NCBI GenBank assembly: GCA_937892095.1
Contig: CALAVC010000151.1
Span: 26,261 to 90,260, forward strand
Reading direction: 5' to 3'
Length of the DNA stretch: 64,000 bases
Source of the DNA: an uncultured Bacteroidales bacterium
Lineage (GTDB): Bacteria > Bacteroidota > Bacteroidia > Bacteroidales > Marinilabiliaceae
This document shows, one piece after another, positions 54,230 through 63,548 of the stretch; the first letter of the stretch is position 1, and each line of letters opens with the position of its first letter. A model generated the notes under the pieces. The model was not told where the DNA came from. It made no database searches and saw only the letters and a program-made list of their open reading frames with translations. The translations under genes and the position numbers were made by a program.

Positions 54230-55447
54230 TTACTTTGAGCCCACAACCTCTGCGTAGGCTTCTGCCACGCTTTGTGCCACGTACATTGCCTGCTCGTCGG
54301 TAAGCTGTGGGTAGCATGGCAACGAAATCTCATGGCTGTAGTTTTTGTATGCTTGTGGATAGTCGTTAATGTTGTAGCCTCTCAGACGGAAAAGCGTCAG
54401 CATAGGCAGTGGGATGAAGTGTACGTTCACTGCCACTTCACGTGCTGCTATTTTGCTAATCATTTCATCGCGTTGCTCTTCGGTAAAGCCTTTTATGCGC
54501 AGTGCATACACGTGGCGCGAACTTTCACGTCCTTCGCACACTTCGGGTGGTGTAATTGCCCACGCCTTTTCGCCCAGCACCTTGTCGTATATGCCAAACA
54601 CTCGTTTGCGCTCTTGTAGCAACTTGTCATATTGGCGAATCTGTGCAAGCCCAATGGCAGCATTAACGTCTGCCATATTGGCTTTCATGCCCATGCCCAC
54701 GATGTCGTAGCGCCAGCCTCCTGCTTTGCTCTTCGTGAAGGCATCTTTCGTCTGGCAGTTGAGCGACATCATGCGTAGCTCGGTATATAGTTTGCTATTG
54801 TCGAATGGTGCGGGCATGTTTAGGCATATTGCGCCGCCCTCAGCAGTCGTAATGTTCTTTACTGCATGAAGTGAAAATATTGCAATGTCGGTCTCAGACC
54901 CCGAACGTTTGCCATTGTATCTTGAGCCTATCGAGTGCGCAGCATCGCTAATGACGGCAATGCGTCCCAACTGTTTCATGACGGCCGATGTGGGCTTGAA
55001 CATGGCTTTTACGTCTGGCTCAGAGACTATGCTCATTATGGCATCATAGTCGCACGGAAACCCAGCAATGTCTACTGGTATGATGGCCTTTGTGCGTGGT
55101 GTAATGGCTCGCCTAATGCCCTCAACTGATATGTTAAAATCTTCGCCTGCATCGACAAGCACAGGCTTAGCTCCTGCCCACATAACTGCAAGTGCCGTAG
55201 CGCAATACGTGTAGGCTGGGACTATGACTTCGTCGCCTTCACCCACGCCAAGCCAACGGAGCATCATTATTGCGCCCGTTGTCCATGAGTTGACGCACAG
55301 AACTTCGCCTGCGCCACTAAGTTGTTTTATTTCCGCTTCTAATGCTTTTACCTTGGGACCTGTCGTTATCCAGCCCGAGCGTAGCGAATCGTTGACTTCC
55401 GCAATTACGGAGTCATCTATGTATGGTGGCGAAAAAGGTATTTTCAT
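54230..55447 (-). CDS. DegT/DnrJ/EryC1/StrS-family sugar aminotransferase
   Basis: A 405-residue PLP enzyme that aminates keto-sugars. Family features are IPFSPPYIDDSVIAEVNDSL, SGWITTGPKVKALE, VPAYTYCATALAV, ISDAAHSIGS, and the PLP-lysine in FSLHAVKNITTAEGG (about residue 192). Together with the 4,6-dehydratase next to it, it most likely forms an N-acetyl-4-amino-dideoxy hexose precursor of a surface glycan or glycoprotein glycan. The ATG at 55447 is used because translation from it starts at the family N terminus; the frame is open to 55516. First gene of the minus-strand glycan operon, with a -7 box at 55514-55521. Confidence 0.93.
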   Translation of the reverse strand: MKIPFSPPYIDDSVIAEVNDSLRSGWITTGPKVKALEAEIKQLSGAGEVLCVNSWTTGAIMMLRWLGVGEGDEVIVPAYTYCATALAVMWAGAKPVLVDAGEDFNISVEGIRRAITPRTKAIIPVDIAGFPCDYDAIMSIVSEPDVKAMFKPTSAVMKQLGRIAVISDAAHSIGSRYNGKRSGSETDIAIFSLHAVKNITTAEGGAICLNMPAPFDNSKLYTELRMMSLNCQTKDAFTKSKAGGWRYDIVGMGMKANMADVNAAIGLAQIRQYDKLLQERKRVFGIYDKVLGEKAWAITPPEVCEGRESSRHVYALRIKGFTEEQRDEMISKIAAREVAVNVHFIPLPMLTLFRLRGYNINDYPQAYKNYSHEISLPCYPQLTDEQAMYVAQSVAEAYAEVVGSK

Positions 55448-55513
55448 TAGTTTAGAGTGTGTCCCTGTGTTTGAAAAAAGTTTGTCGGACAGAAATATAT
55501 TTTTACAAAAATG

Positions 55514-55521
55514 CAAAAATA
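55514..55521 (-). promoter_or_regulatory. Promoter -7 box (TATTTTTG) for the surface-glycan operon
   Basis: Minus-strand TATTTTTG fits TAnnTTTG, 67 bases upstream of the aminotransferase ATG, in an AT-rich divergent gap. No -33 element is obvious. Confidence 0.45.
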
Positions 55522-55573
55522 CGAAATAACTTGTAAATTGACGGTCTCGTCATGTTTTTTTGATTAATATCTC

Positions 55574-55581
55574 TAATTTTG
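55574..55581 (+). promoter_or_regulatory. Promoter -7 box (TAATTTTG) for the small membrane protein operon
   Basis: TAATTTTG fits TAnnTTTG and lies 35 bases before the ATG at 55616, divergent from the box at 55514-55521. Confidence 0.5.
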
Positions 55582-55615
55582 TGTCGTAATTACTACTTGC
55601 TTTTTTATAGTTTTT

Positions 55616-55825
55616 ATGGCAAAACTTTTTTTTGTCGTTCTATGCTTGCTTGGCATAGCATTTCTTTTTTTGTGCGTCAATATCATTCTGCACAAAAATG
55701 GTACATTCCATTCCGAAGATGTCGGTGCAAACGAAGCTATGCGTAGCCGTGGCATACACTGCTATCGGACGCAAGACCGCCTTGCACAAGCCGATAAGTC
55801 AAAGATTACTGACATGATGAAGTAA
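55616..55825 (+). CDS. Small single-pass membrane protein
   Basis: A 69-residue protein with one N-terminal helix (MAKLFFVVLCLLGIAFLFLC) and a short polar tail containing RSRGIHCYRTQDRLAQ. I recall similar small proteins in Bacteroides with an RGIxCxxxQDREAQ-like tail, so it looks conserved, but I know of no function. The tail has a lone cysteine in the CYRTQD motif. It begins a plus-strand run with the two genes that follow (3-base gap to the next). Not long, but the clean signal, the promoter box and the close spacing support it as a real gene. Confidence 0.72.
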   Translation: MAKLFFVVLCLLGIAFLFLCVNIILHKNGTFHSEDVGANEAMRSRGIHCYRTQDRLAQADKSKITDMMK

Positions 55826-55828
55826 AAA

Positions 55829-57448
55829 ATGCAAAACATCATAGACTCCATTCGTCGCCATTCCGACGTCATTGCCATAGCCATTTTGGTGCTTACTGCT
55901 CTCACCACTTTTTTGTTGTTCAATGTTCGCATGAGTGAAGGAGGCGACGACTCAGGATACATTTGTCGTGCGCTCGACCTATTGCAGTCTGGTCGCTACC
56001 CCAACTATCAAGGTCCGCTCTACCCCATAATCTTGTCTGTTTTTATAGCCATAGCAGGTTCTGTAAAGGTTGTGATGCTAAAAGTAACATCGCTTGTCTT
56101 CCTTGTGGGTGGTCAGGCGCTCTTTTATTTTGGCTTGCGTCGCTCAACATCTCGACTATTACTGCTCGCCGTCATGCTCCTTTTGGCTCTCAACGCATGG
56201 TTTGTCGAGTTTGGTTCTCTCACCTATAGCGAAGCCCTTTTTAGTCTTGTAATGTGGGCAGCCATCTTTGCGGCCCTCAAAGTCGATAGTGCCGAAAGCA
56301 GGCGACAACAAATTGTTTGGGCAGTTGTGTGTGGATTGCTCATCACGCTCTGTTTCCTCATACGCACGGTTGGCTTCGGTCTTGCAATCTCTGTCGTAGC
56401 ATACCTACTTTTGCAAAAGCGTTATGTGCAGACGTTGAGCGTCTTCGCAGGTTGTGCGCTTAGCCTTGTTTTGTGGTATGGTGTGCGGGCTGTGGTTTGG
56501 GGCAATGTCTCAGACCGTGGTCAGATGGATAGCCTTTTGCAAGTCGACCCTTACGATGCATCGCAAGGGCAAGAAACCGTCAAGGGCTTCGCCAAACGCT
56601 TCATTGGCAATTCCGACCTATATCTCTCGAAGCACCTTGTCAAGATGCTTGGCTTTCGCGAAAAAGATAGTCGCGACAAGAGTCGTGCGCTCTCGATTAT
56701 ACTAATTGCTCTCTACTGCTGGGGTTCTTTCTGTGCCTTCAAACGTGGTGGAGGCATCCTTCTGCTTGCACTTACTGGCATGGTCATGTTTGGCATAACC
56801 TTTTTTGCCCTTCAGGTCATGTGGGATCAGTACCGACTCGTTGTCCCTTACATCGGAATGGCATACGCCGTCTTGCTCTATGGCGTTTACTGCTTGCTAA
56901 GGCTACTTCTTAAAATTTCTACGGCACAAAGCATAATGCTCGTCTTGGTTACCATACTTGCCTTTACAAGTGCCAAACAAGTTGCTGCGCGTACAGACTT
57001 GCTTACGTTGCGCAAAAACTTGCGTGGCGACGACCTCTACGGCTACACGCCCGACTTCTACAACTATTTGAGTCTTTGTCGTGAGGTGGGCGAAAAATTG
57101 CAAACCGAAGAACCCAACTGCTATGTTGCATGTCGTAAGCCCGAAATGGCACGCATATATTCTGGCGGCAAAAAGTTCCATGGCATATACAACATCCCGT
57201 CCGACGACCCCGATGTACTCGTAGAGCGCCTGCGCTCAGCTGGCGTAACGCACATAATAGTGGCAAGCTTGCGTCGCGACCCACTCATGCCCGGAGCAGG
57301 TGTCATCAACACCGTACACCGATACCTAAAAGTCATACTTGACAAGTATCCCAATTTCCTGACCGACCAAAAAATAACTGGCAATCCCAATGTGGAGCCA
57401 GCATATCTTTTCCGCATACAATATCCTCAGCAGAACACATCAGAGTAG
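55829..57448 (+). CDS. GT39-like polytopic membrane glycosyltransferase
   Basis: A 539-residue protein with about ten hydrophobic segments in the first 380 residues and a soluble C-terminal domain (FYNYLSLCREVGEKLQTEEP and on). Its N-terminal loop contains MSEGGDDSGYICRALDLLQS and GRYPNYQGPLYPII, the placement of acidic residues (GGDD) that fits the first external loop of GT-C/GT39 enzymes such as ArnT-like transferases. It probably moves sugar from a polyprenyl carrier to a glycan or lipid in the periplasm; substrates are unknown. The stop and the GTG start of the methyltransferase-GT2 fusion gene overlap as TAGTG. Confidence 0.8.
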   Translation: MQNIIDSIRRHSDVIAIAILVLTALTTFLLFNVRMSEGGDDSGYICRALDLLQSGRYPNYQGPLYPIILSVFIAIAGSVKVVMLKVTSLVFLVGGQALFYFGLRRSTSRLLLLAVMLLLALNAWFVEFGSLTYSEALFSLVMWAAIFAALKVDSAESRRQQIVWAVVCGLLITLCFLIRTVGFGLAISVVAYLLLQKRYVQTLSVFAGCALSLVLWYGVRAVVWGNVSDRGQMDSLLQVDPYDASQGQETVKGFAKRFIGNSDLYLSKHLVKMLGFREKDSRDKSRALSIILIALYCWGSFCAFKRGGGILLLALTGMVMFGITFFALQVMWDQYRLVVPYIGMAYAVLLYGVYCLLRLLLKISTAQSIMLVLVTILAFTSAKQVAARTDLLTLRKNLRGDDLYGYTPDFYNYLSLCREVGEKLQTEEPNCYVACRKPEMARIYSGGKKFHGIYNIPSDDPDVLVERLRSAGVTHIIVASLRRDPLMPGAGVINTVHRYLKVILDKYPNFLTDQKITGNPNVEPAYLFRIQYPQQNTSE

Positions 57449-58851
57449 TGGACTATAAAGCATATTTCGACAGCATTGCCGACAAGTGGCAACCCTATCG
57501 TCGTCGACATTCTTACTATTGGCAACAGACTAATAATTTCGTAGGCTTTTTTCTCAGTGGCGAAGAGTCAATCGTCGAAATAGGTTGCGCCACAGGCGAA
57601 GCTCTCGCCACGCTTCCCGCTAAGCGGAAAGTCGGTGTAGACTTCTGCGAAAAACTCATAGAGCAAGGTCAACGTCTACACCCCGACATAGAGTTCCACA
57701 CGATGGATGCTCACGACATTACGCTCGACGAAAAGTTCGATGTCGTTCTGATGTCCAACCTCGTTAGCTACCTTACAGACATTGAACAGGTGCTCAACTG
57801 TGTGCGTCGCCTTTGCCACGAGCGGACTCGCATCATCATAACGAACTTTAATAAGTTGTGGGAGCCTGCCATCAACTTAGCCGAAGCCATCGGAATCAAA
57901 AGACGTTGTCCCGAGCAAAATTGGATTTCAAAAGCCGATATGCGAGGGCTGCTCTATCTGTCGGGCTTCGAGACGTATAGGTCGTGTAGTGGCATGCTTA
58001 TGCCTTTCAACATTCCGATAGTCTCCACTCTGCTCAATAAGTTTGTCTCCCGACTGCCATTTTTTAGTCTTTTTGCGCTCAACGACTACATCTTTGCACG
58101 TCCCATGCCTCGCCCATCAGCCGATTGGCAGACGCGCTATTCCGTGTCGGTCGTCGTGCCAGCTCGCAACGAAAGTGGCAACATAGAACAAGCCGTTAGT
58201 CGCATACCCGACATGGGCAGCCACACCGAGATAATCTTCGTCGAAGGTAATTCGACCGACGACACGTGGCAAAAAATTCAAGACGTAGCTGCCACTTCGT
58301 CGCGCGACATCAAGATTATGCAACAAGATGGACGTGGCAAGGGCGATGCCGTCCGCAAAGGCTATGCCGCAGCCACAGGCGACATACTTATGATTCTCGA
58401 TGCCGACCTAACTGTCCCTCCCGAAGATTTGCCCAAATTCTATCGTGCCATAGCCACAGGCAAGGGCGAATTTGTCAATGGCGTACGCCTTGTCTACCCA
58501 ATGGAAAAAGGCTCTATGCGACTGCTCAACACGATGGGTAATCATTTCTTTAGCTCCCTCTTTTCGTGGATACTCGAAATGCCCATAAAAGACACCCTTT
58601 GTGGCACAAAAGTCATGTTCCGCACAGACTACGAACAACTTGCGCGTGGTCGTCATTTCTTTGGTAACTTCGATCCGTTTGGCGATTTCGACTTGCTTTT
58701 CGGTGCTCATAAACTCAATTTGCGCCATATCGACCTACCCATTCGCTATCGCGAACGCAAGTATGGCGAGACTAACATTAGTCGCTTCCGTCATGGCTTG
58801 CTACTGCTCAAAATGTGTGTCTTCGCCGCTTTTAAAATTAGGTTCCGTTAG
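57448..58851 (+). CDS. Methyltransferase-GT2 fusion protein
   Basis: A 467-residue two-domain protein. Residues about 1-190 are a class I SAM-dependent methyltransferase (VEIGCATGEALATL, VGVDFCEKLIEQG, FDVVLMSNLVSYL). Residues about 228-460 are a GT2 domain of the DPM1/polyprenyl-phosphate type (SVVVPARNESGNIEQAV, ADLTVPPEDL around residue 317 as the metal-binding motif, GTKVMFRTDYEQL, RERKYGETNISRFRHG). The GT2 end resembles dolichyl- or undecaprenyl-phosphate hexose synthases, which would feed a GT39 enzyme such as the one upstream. The GTG start at 57448 overlaps that gene's stop. The fusion couples methylation with sugar transfer in one polypeptide. Confidence 0.9.
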   Translation: MDYKAYFDSIADKWQPYRRRHSYYWQQTNNFVGFFLSGEESIVEIGCATGEALATLPAKRKVGVDFCEKLIEQGQRLHPDIEFHTMDAHDITLDEKFDVVLMSNLVSYLTDIEQVLNCVRRLCHERTRIIITNFNKLWEPAINLAEAIGIKRRCPEQNWISKADMRGLLYLSGFETYRSCSGMLMPFNIPIVSTLLNKFVSRLPFFSLFALNDYIFARPMPRPSADWQTRYSVSVVVPARNESGNIEQAVSRIPDMGSHTEIIFVEGNSTDDTWQKIQDVAATSSRDIKIMQQDGRGKGDAVRKGYAAATGDILMILDADLTVPPEDLPKFYRAIATGKGEFVNGVRLVYPMEKGSMRLLNTMGNHFFSSLFSWILEMPIKDTLCGTKVMFRTDYEQLARGRHFFGNFDPFGDFDLLFGAHKLNLRHIDLPIRYRERKYGETNISRFRHGLLLLKMCVFAAFKIRFR

Positions 58852-58948
58852 GTCTTGTCGACCAGCCAATAGGGGCAAAATCTCGTTTTTTATTACTATT
58901 TTCGCTATCGCAAGTTAACTATATCAACATTATTATAACCATTCACTG

Positions 58949-61612
58949 ATGAGCGAAGAGTACGACGACGAAGAAGAGATAGAAAACGAAAGCAACGAAG
59001 AAAATGACGATGACTTTTCTGACGAACTTGCCGAAGAACACGCACACATAGATTTCCAATCCGATGCCGTACGCCATAGCGCCTTGCACGGCATGTATCG
59101 CACGTGGTTTCTCGACTACGCCTCCTATGTCAATCTCGATCGTGCTGTCCCCTATATCGAAGATGGTCTAAAACCTGTGCAACGACGCGTCCTCCATACA
59201 ATGTATAAGATGGAAGACGGCAGGTTCAACAAGGTGGCCAACATCGTGGGTGCCACCATGTCGCTCCACCCTCATGGCGATGCCAGCATAAACGACGCTC
59301 TCGTTACGCTCGGACAAAAAGCTCTGCTTGTCGACACACAAGGCAACTGGGGCAATATCCTCAACGGCGAAGGTGCAGCAGCCGGACGTTATATCGAAGC
59401 CCGACTTACTAAGTTTGCTCTCGATGTCGTCTTCAACCCCAAGACCACCATCTGGAAAGAAAGCTACGACGGACGAGATAAAGAACCCGTTACCCTCCCC
59501 GTAAAATTTCCTCTTTTGCTTGCTCAAGGCTGTAAGGGCATCGGTGTGGGGCTCTCGTCAATCATTTTGCCACACAACTTTTGCGAACTTCTTGATGCCA
59601 GCATAGCCTACCTTCGCGGACAAGATTTTGTGCTCTATCCCGACTTCCCCACAGGTGGCAGCATCGATGTCTCCAAGTATAACGACGGATTGCGTGGCGG
59701 TAAACTTCGCATACGTGCAAAAATTGAGAAGCGCGACGCTCGTACACTTGTCATAACCGAAATACCCTATACCGTCACCAGTAAGATTCTTGCCGACTCC
59801 ATAAAGAAAGCCATCGAGACGGGCAAGATAAAAGCAAAAGACGTAAAAGATAACACCACTTCCGAGGCTGCCGTTGTCGTCAGTCTGCCTGCAGGCTCTT
59901 CGCCCGACAAGACCATTGACGCTCTCTATGCCTTCACGAAGTGCGAAGACAGTGTCTCGCCCAATGCTTGTGTCGTCATCGACCGCAAACCATGCTTCCT
60001 GACCATATCCGAAATATTGCGTGCCAATACCGACCGCACAGTCGACCTACTTCGTCAGGAACTACAAATACGCCTTGGCGAACTGCAACAGCAGTGGCAC
60101 ATACTCTCGCTCGAAAAAATATTCATTGAGCTCGAAAGAATATATAAGGACAAAGAATACGAGCAAGCAAAAAGTCAAGAGGAAGCATGCTTGCACATCG
60201 ACAAACGACTCCGCAAGCATATTGCCGACAACAATATGACACTCTTGCGAGACATTAGTCGCGAAGACGTACTTCACTTGCTCGACATCAAAATGGGGCG
60301 CATAATTCAATTCAATGCCGAAGCTGCCGACCGTCGCCTTGCTGCCCTGCAAGACGAGATGCAAAAAGTGAACTACAACATTGAGCATATCATAGACTTC
60401 ACCATAGCGCACTTCGAGCGTCTGAAAAAACAATATGGTGCCGACCATCCACGACTGACCGAAATCCGCTCCTTCGACAACATCGAAGCCGTCAAGATAA
60501 TAGAGCGCAATCGTAAGCTCTACCTAAGCCGTGCCGACGGATTTATGGGCTACGGACTGCGTGGCGCCGAGTATGTATGCGACTGCTCCGACCTCGACGA
60601 CATCATCATCTTCTACGAAGACGGAACCTATGTCATCAAGAAAGTCGACGAGAAGGTAGGCATTGGCATGAACGTCCTCCACATCGACGTCTTCAACAAA
60701 AACGACAACCGCACAGTATATAACGCCGTTTACACCGATGGCACCACACGCATAACCTATGCCAAGCGATTCAATGTGTCTGGCATAACGCGCGACCGCG
60801 AATATGACCTCACGCAGGGAACCAAAGGCACGCGACTACGCTATTTTAGTGCCAACTCCAACGGTGAGGCTGAAGTCGTCAAAGTCCTTCTCCGTCCGCA
60901 TGCCAAGATGCGCAATGTCGTCATAGATTTCGACTTTGCCACGTTGGCCGTCAAAGGTCGTAGCTCGAAAGGTAATATCGTTACGAAAAACGAAATACAC
61001 AAAGTTGTCTTCAAGCGTCGTGGCGAAAGCACTTTGGGCGGATGCCCCATTTGGTTCGAAAGCGAGACTCTTCGCCTCAATCCCGACGGACGTGGCACAT
61101 TGCTGGGTGAGTTTGCTGCCGACGACAAGATTCTTCTCATAACCAATTCGGGCGATGCAACCACAATCGGCACAGGTTTCGAACAACATTTCGACGATAA
61201 TATCTTTAAAATCGAAAAGTTCGACTCGTCGAAGGTGTGGACTGCCGTCTACATCGACTCCGAGACTAATCAGCACTACATAAAAAGATTCCGTATTGCT
61301 CTATCGACTAAGCCCATTAACTTCATTGGCGAGAATGCAAAAAATACGCTCGTCTTGCTTAGCGACGAAGATCACCCAATCTTCAAAGTAACCTTTGGTG
61401 GCGACGACAGTTGGCGACCTGCCGAGACAATCGACGTCTTCGACTTTATTGCCGAAAAGGGTATAAAAGCCAAGGGTAAGCGTTTGGCGTCTTACCCCGT
61501 CAGCACTGTCGAAGAGCTCGAACCTCTCATACCAACCGTCAGAGGACAACAAGCCGATGACGATTCGACAGATGAGGCTGAAGCCACTAACGACGACCCC
61601 TCTTTGCTCTGA
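58949..61612 (+). CDS. parC: DNA topoisomerase IV subunit A
   Basis: Type IIA topoisomerase subunit that unlinks daughter chromosomes, 887 residues. The catalytic tyrosine is Tyr148 in EGAAAGRYIEARLTKFA, after RAVPYIEDGLKPVQRRVLH and MSLHPHGDASINDAL. A very acidic N-terminal stretch of about 30 residues (EEYDDEEEIENESNEEND) precedes the winged-helix domain; the C-terminal half is the beta-pinwheel region. Order of motifs and the missing GyrA-box favour ParC over GyrA. It is not next to parE here. Confidence 0.95.
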   Translation: MSEEYDDEEEIENESNEENDDDFSDELAEEHAHIDFQSDAVRHSALHGMYRTWFLDYASYVNLDRAVPYIEDGLKPVQRRVLHTMYKMEDGRFNKVANIVGATMSLHPHGDASINDALVTLGQKALLVDTQGNWGNILNGEGAAAGRYIEARLTKFALDVVFNPKTTIWKESYDGRDKEPVTLPVKFPLLLAQGCKGIGVGLSSIILPHNFCELLDASIAYLRGQDFVLYPDFPTGGSIDVSKYNDGLRGGKLRIRAKIEKRDARTLVITEIPYTVTSKILADSIKKAIETGKIKAKDVKDNTTSEAAVVVSLPAGSSPDKTIDALYAFTKCEDSVSPNACVVIDRKPCFLTISEILRANTDRTVDLLRQELQIRLGELQQQWHILSLEKIFIELERIYKDKEYEQAKSQEEACLHIDKRLRKHIADNNMTLLRDISREDVLHLLDIKMGRIIQFNAEAADRRLAALQDEMQKVNYNIEHIIDFTIAHFERLKKQYGADHPRLTEIRSFDNIEAVKIIERNRKLYLSRADGFMGYGLRGAEYVCDCSDLDDIIIFYEDGTYVIKKVDEKVGIGMNVLHIDVFNKNDNRTVYNAVYTDGTTRITYAKRFNVSGITRDREYDLTQGTKGTRLRYFSANSNGEAEVVKVLLRPHAKMRNVVIDFDFATLAVKGRSSKGNIVTKNEIHKVVFKRRGESTLGGCPIWFESETLRLNPDGRGTLLGEFAADDKILLITNSGDATTIGTGFEQHFDDNIFKIEKFDSSKVWTAVYIDSETNQHYIKRFRIALSTKPINFIGENAKNTLVLLSDEDHPIFKVTFGGDDSWRPAETIDVFDFIAEKGIKAKGKRLASYPVSTVEELEPLIPTVRGQQADDDSTDEAEATNDDPSLL

Positions 61613-61629
61613 TTTTCTACCGAGAAATC

Positions 61630-62853
61630 ATGTATCCGCTACACACCCTATCCAACGGCATAAAGGTTGTTGTCATACCATCGGTTTCGGCACACGTTTG
61701 CCACTGCGGATTGCTCATCAATGCTGGCTCGCGCGACGAGAAAGACGATGAGTATGGGTTGGCACACTTCGTCGAACACACCATTTTTAAAGGGACCGAC
61801 AAGCGCAGTGCATATCATATCCTTAGTCGACTCGATGAGGTCGGTGGCGAACTGAACGCCTACACCACCAAGGAAGAAACAGCAGTACACGCCTCTTTCT
61901 TGCCACAATATCTCGAACGCGCAGCAAGTCTTATATCCGACATGGTCTTCTGCTCCGTCTTCCCCGAAAAAGAAATTGAACGAGAGCGCGAAGTCATCAT
62001 CGACGAGATAACATCTTACCTCGACACACCATCCGAAACCATTTTTGACGAACTCGAAGAACGTATTTTTGCCAATTCGCCACTCGGACACAACATTTTA
62101 GGTAGCATCGATAGCGTTCGCTCTTTTAGCCGTGCCGATGCTGAGCGATTTTGCCGTCGTTGCCATCTGACCAATCAAATGGCTTTTGTGGTCTGGGGAC
62201 ACGTCGACGAAAATCGTGTATTGCGCATAGCCGAGAAATATTTTGGTTGTCGTCAGCAATCGAGTGCCATTGCCAAGCGCACACCAGTCAATTCTTTTAA
62301 CACTTTTACCGATTGCCGTCAGCAAGACACTCATCAAGCACATGTAGTCTTGGGTTTTCTGACTCCTTCAGCTCACGATGATGCCCGACTGTCCGTCTCG
62401 GTCTTGAACAATCTGCTTGGCGGACCTTGCATGAACTCGCGCCTCAGCATTGCCCTACGCGAACGCTCTGGCATAGCCTACAATGTTGAGACCAGTTATA
62501 GCACATTCGACGACACTGGGCTTCTAACCATATATTTCGGCACCGACCAACGCAATATCAATCGTTCGCTCAGCATTGTCAAGAAAGAAATCAATCGCCT
62601 TGCTTCGCGAGAGCTTAGCCCTGCACAACTGTCCAACGTCCTTCGCCAATATACAGGTCAACTGCTTATGAGTGCCGACAGCGGCGAATCGATAATGCTT
62701 TCTGTCGCTCGCTCTGCCATTGTCTACAACTCAGCCCCTTCGGTCGAAGAAATCTGTCAGCACGTCCAAAGTGAGGTTACTGCCAAGAGTCTGCTCTCGG
62801 CCGCACAGACGTGGCTCGCCACCGACAATTTTGCCCAACTAATCTACGTATGA
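61630..62853 (+). CDS. M16-family zinc peptidase
   Basis: A 407-residue pitrilysin-type metallopeptidase. The inverted zinc motif HxxEH is at His46-Glu49-His50 (GLAHFVEHTIFKGT), with the downstream glutamate in EREVIIDEI. GGELNAYTTKEETAVHA and the second M16 domain (LNNLLGGPCMNSRLSIALRE, then RSGIAYNVETSY) complete a typical two-domain M16B protein. It has no signal peptide, so it is probably cytoplasmic. It overlaps the next gene by ATGA. Substrate unknown. Confidence 0.93.
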   Translation: MYPLHTLSNGIKVVVIPSVSAHVCHCGLLINAGSRDEKDDEYGLAHFVEHTIFKGTDKRSAYHILSRLDEVGGELNAYTTKEETAVHASFLPQYLERAASLISDMVFCSVFPEKEIEREREVIIDEITSYLDTPSETIFDELEERIFANSPLGHNILGSIDSVRSFSRADAERFCRRCHLTNQMAFVVWGHVDENRVLRIAEKYFGCRQQSSAIAKRTPVNSFNTFTDCRQQDTHQAHVVLGFLTPSAHDDARLSVSVLNNLLGGPCMNSRLSIALRERSGIAYNVETSYSTFDDTGLLTIYFGTDQRNINRSLSIVKKEINRLASRELSPAQLSNVLRQYTGQLLMSADSGESIMLSVARSAIVYNSAPSVEEICQHVQSEVTAKSLLSAAQTWLATDNFAQLIYV

Positions 62854-63491
62854 ACGCTGCCGACGTCGAAGACTACATACTTGCCCACACCGACCCAGAA
62901 CCCGAAGTGCTCTACGCTCTGCGCCGACAAACGCACCTCCGAACCATTCAACCTCGCATGGTTTCTGGTCATGCACAAGGTGCTTTGCTGACAATGCTCG
63001 CTCGCCTGACTGCACCCCGACTTGCTCTCGAAGTCGGCACTTTTACAGGCTATTCTGCCATTGCTCTTGCAATGGGCATGACAACCGAAGGTGCAGTCCT
63101 CCACACTGTCGAGATCGATGACGAACGCGAAGATTTTATTCGTAGCTACATCAGTCGCGCCAAGCTATCCGACCGTATAGTGCTTCACATTGGCGACGTG
63201 CGTAACGTCGTCGATCAAATAGTTGGTCAGTTCGACCTTATGTTTGTCGACGGCGACAAACGTGAATATCCTGCCTACTACAACTTGCTCCTACCTCGTC
63301 TTCGACATGGTGGGCTGCTCCTTGTCGACAATGTCTTGTGGGACGGACACGTCCTCGATGCCAACGTCCGCCCCTCCGACCACCACACTCAGGCAGTCAA
63401 AGAGTTCAATGATATGGTGGCTGCTGATACTCGTGTCGAGAAAATTATTCTCCCTATGCGCGACGGTCTAATGCTCGTCCGCAAGAAATAA
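62850..63491 (+). CDS. SAM-dependent O-methyltransferase (caffeoyl-CoA OMT family)
   Basis: A 213-residue class I methyltransferase. ALEVGTFTGYSAIALAM is the SAM-binding motif I, followed by LHTVEIDDERE, LMFVDGDKREYPAYY and LLLVDNVLWDG, a pattern typical of the bivalent-metal O-methyltransferases related to caffeoyl-CoA and catechol enzymes. The start at 62850 comes from the ATGA overlap with the M16 stop. The physiological substrate in bacteria of this type is unknown. Confidence 0.92.
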   Translation: MNAADVEDYILAHTDPEPEVLYALRRQTHLRTIQPRMVSGHAQGALLTMLARLTAPRLALEVGTFTGYSAIALAMGMTTEGAVLHTVEIDDEREDFIRSYISRAKLSDRIVLHIGDVRNVVDQIVGQFDLMFVDGDKREYPAYYNLLLPRLRHGGLLLVDNVLWDGHVLDANVRPSDHHTQAVKEFNDMVAADTRVEKIILPMRDGLMLVRKK

Positions 63492-63548
63492 TCTTCGCTG
63501 TGGCAACAATTTTGCTTTGTATATGGTAAAAATAATGCGTACAATTGT

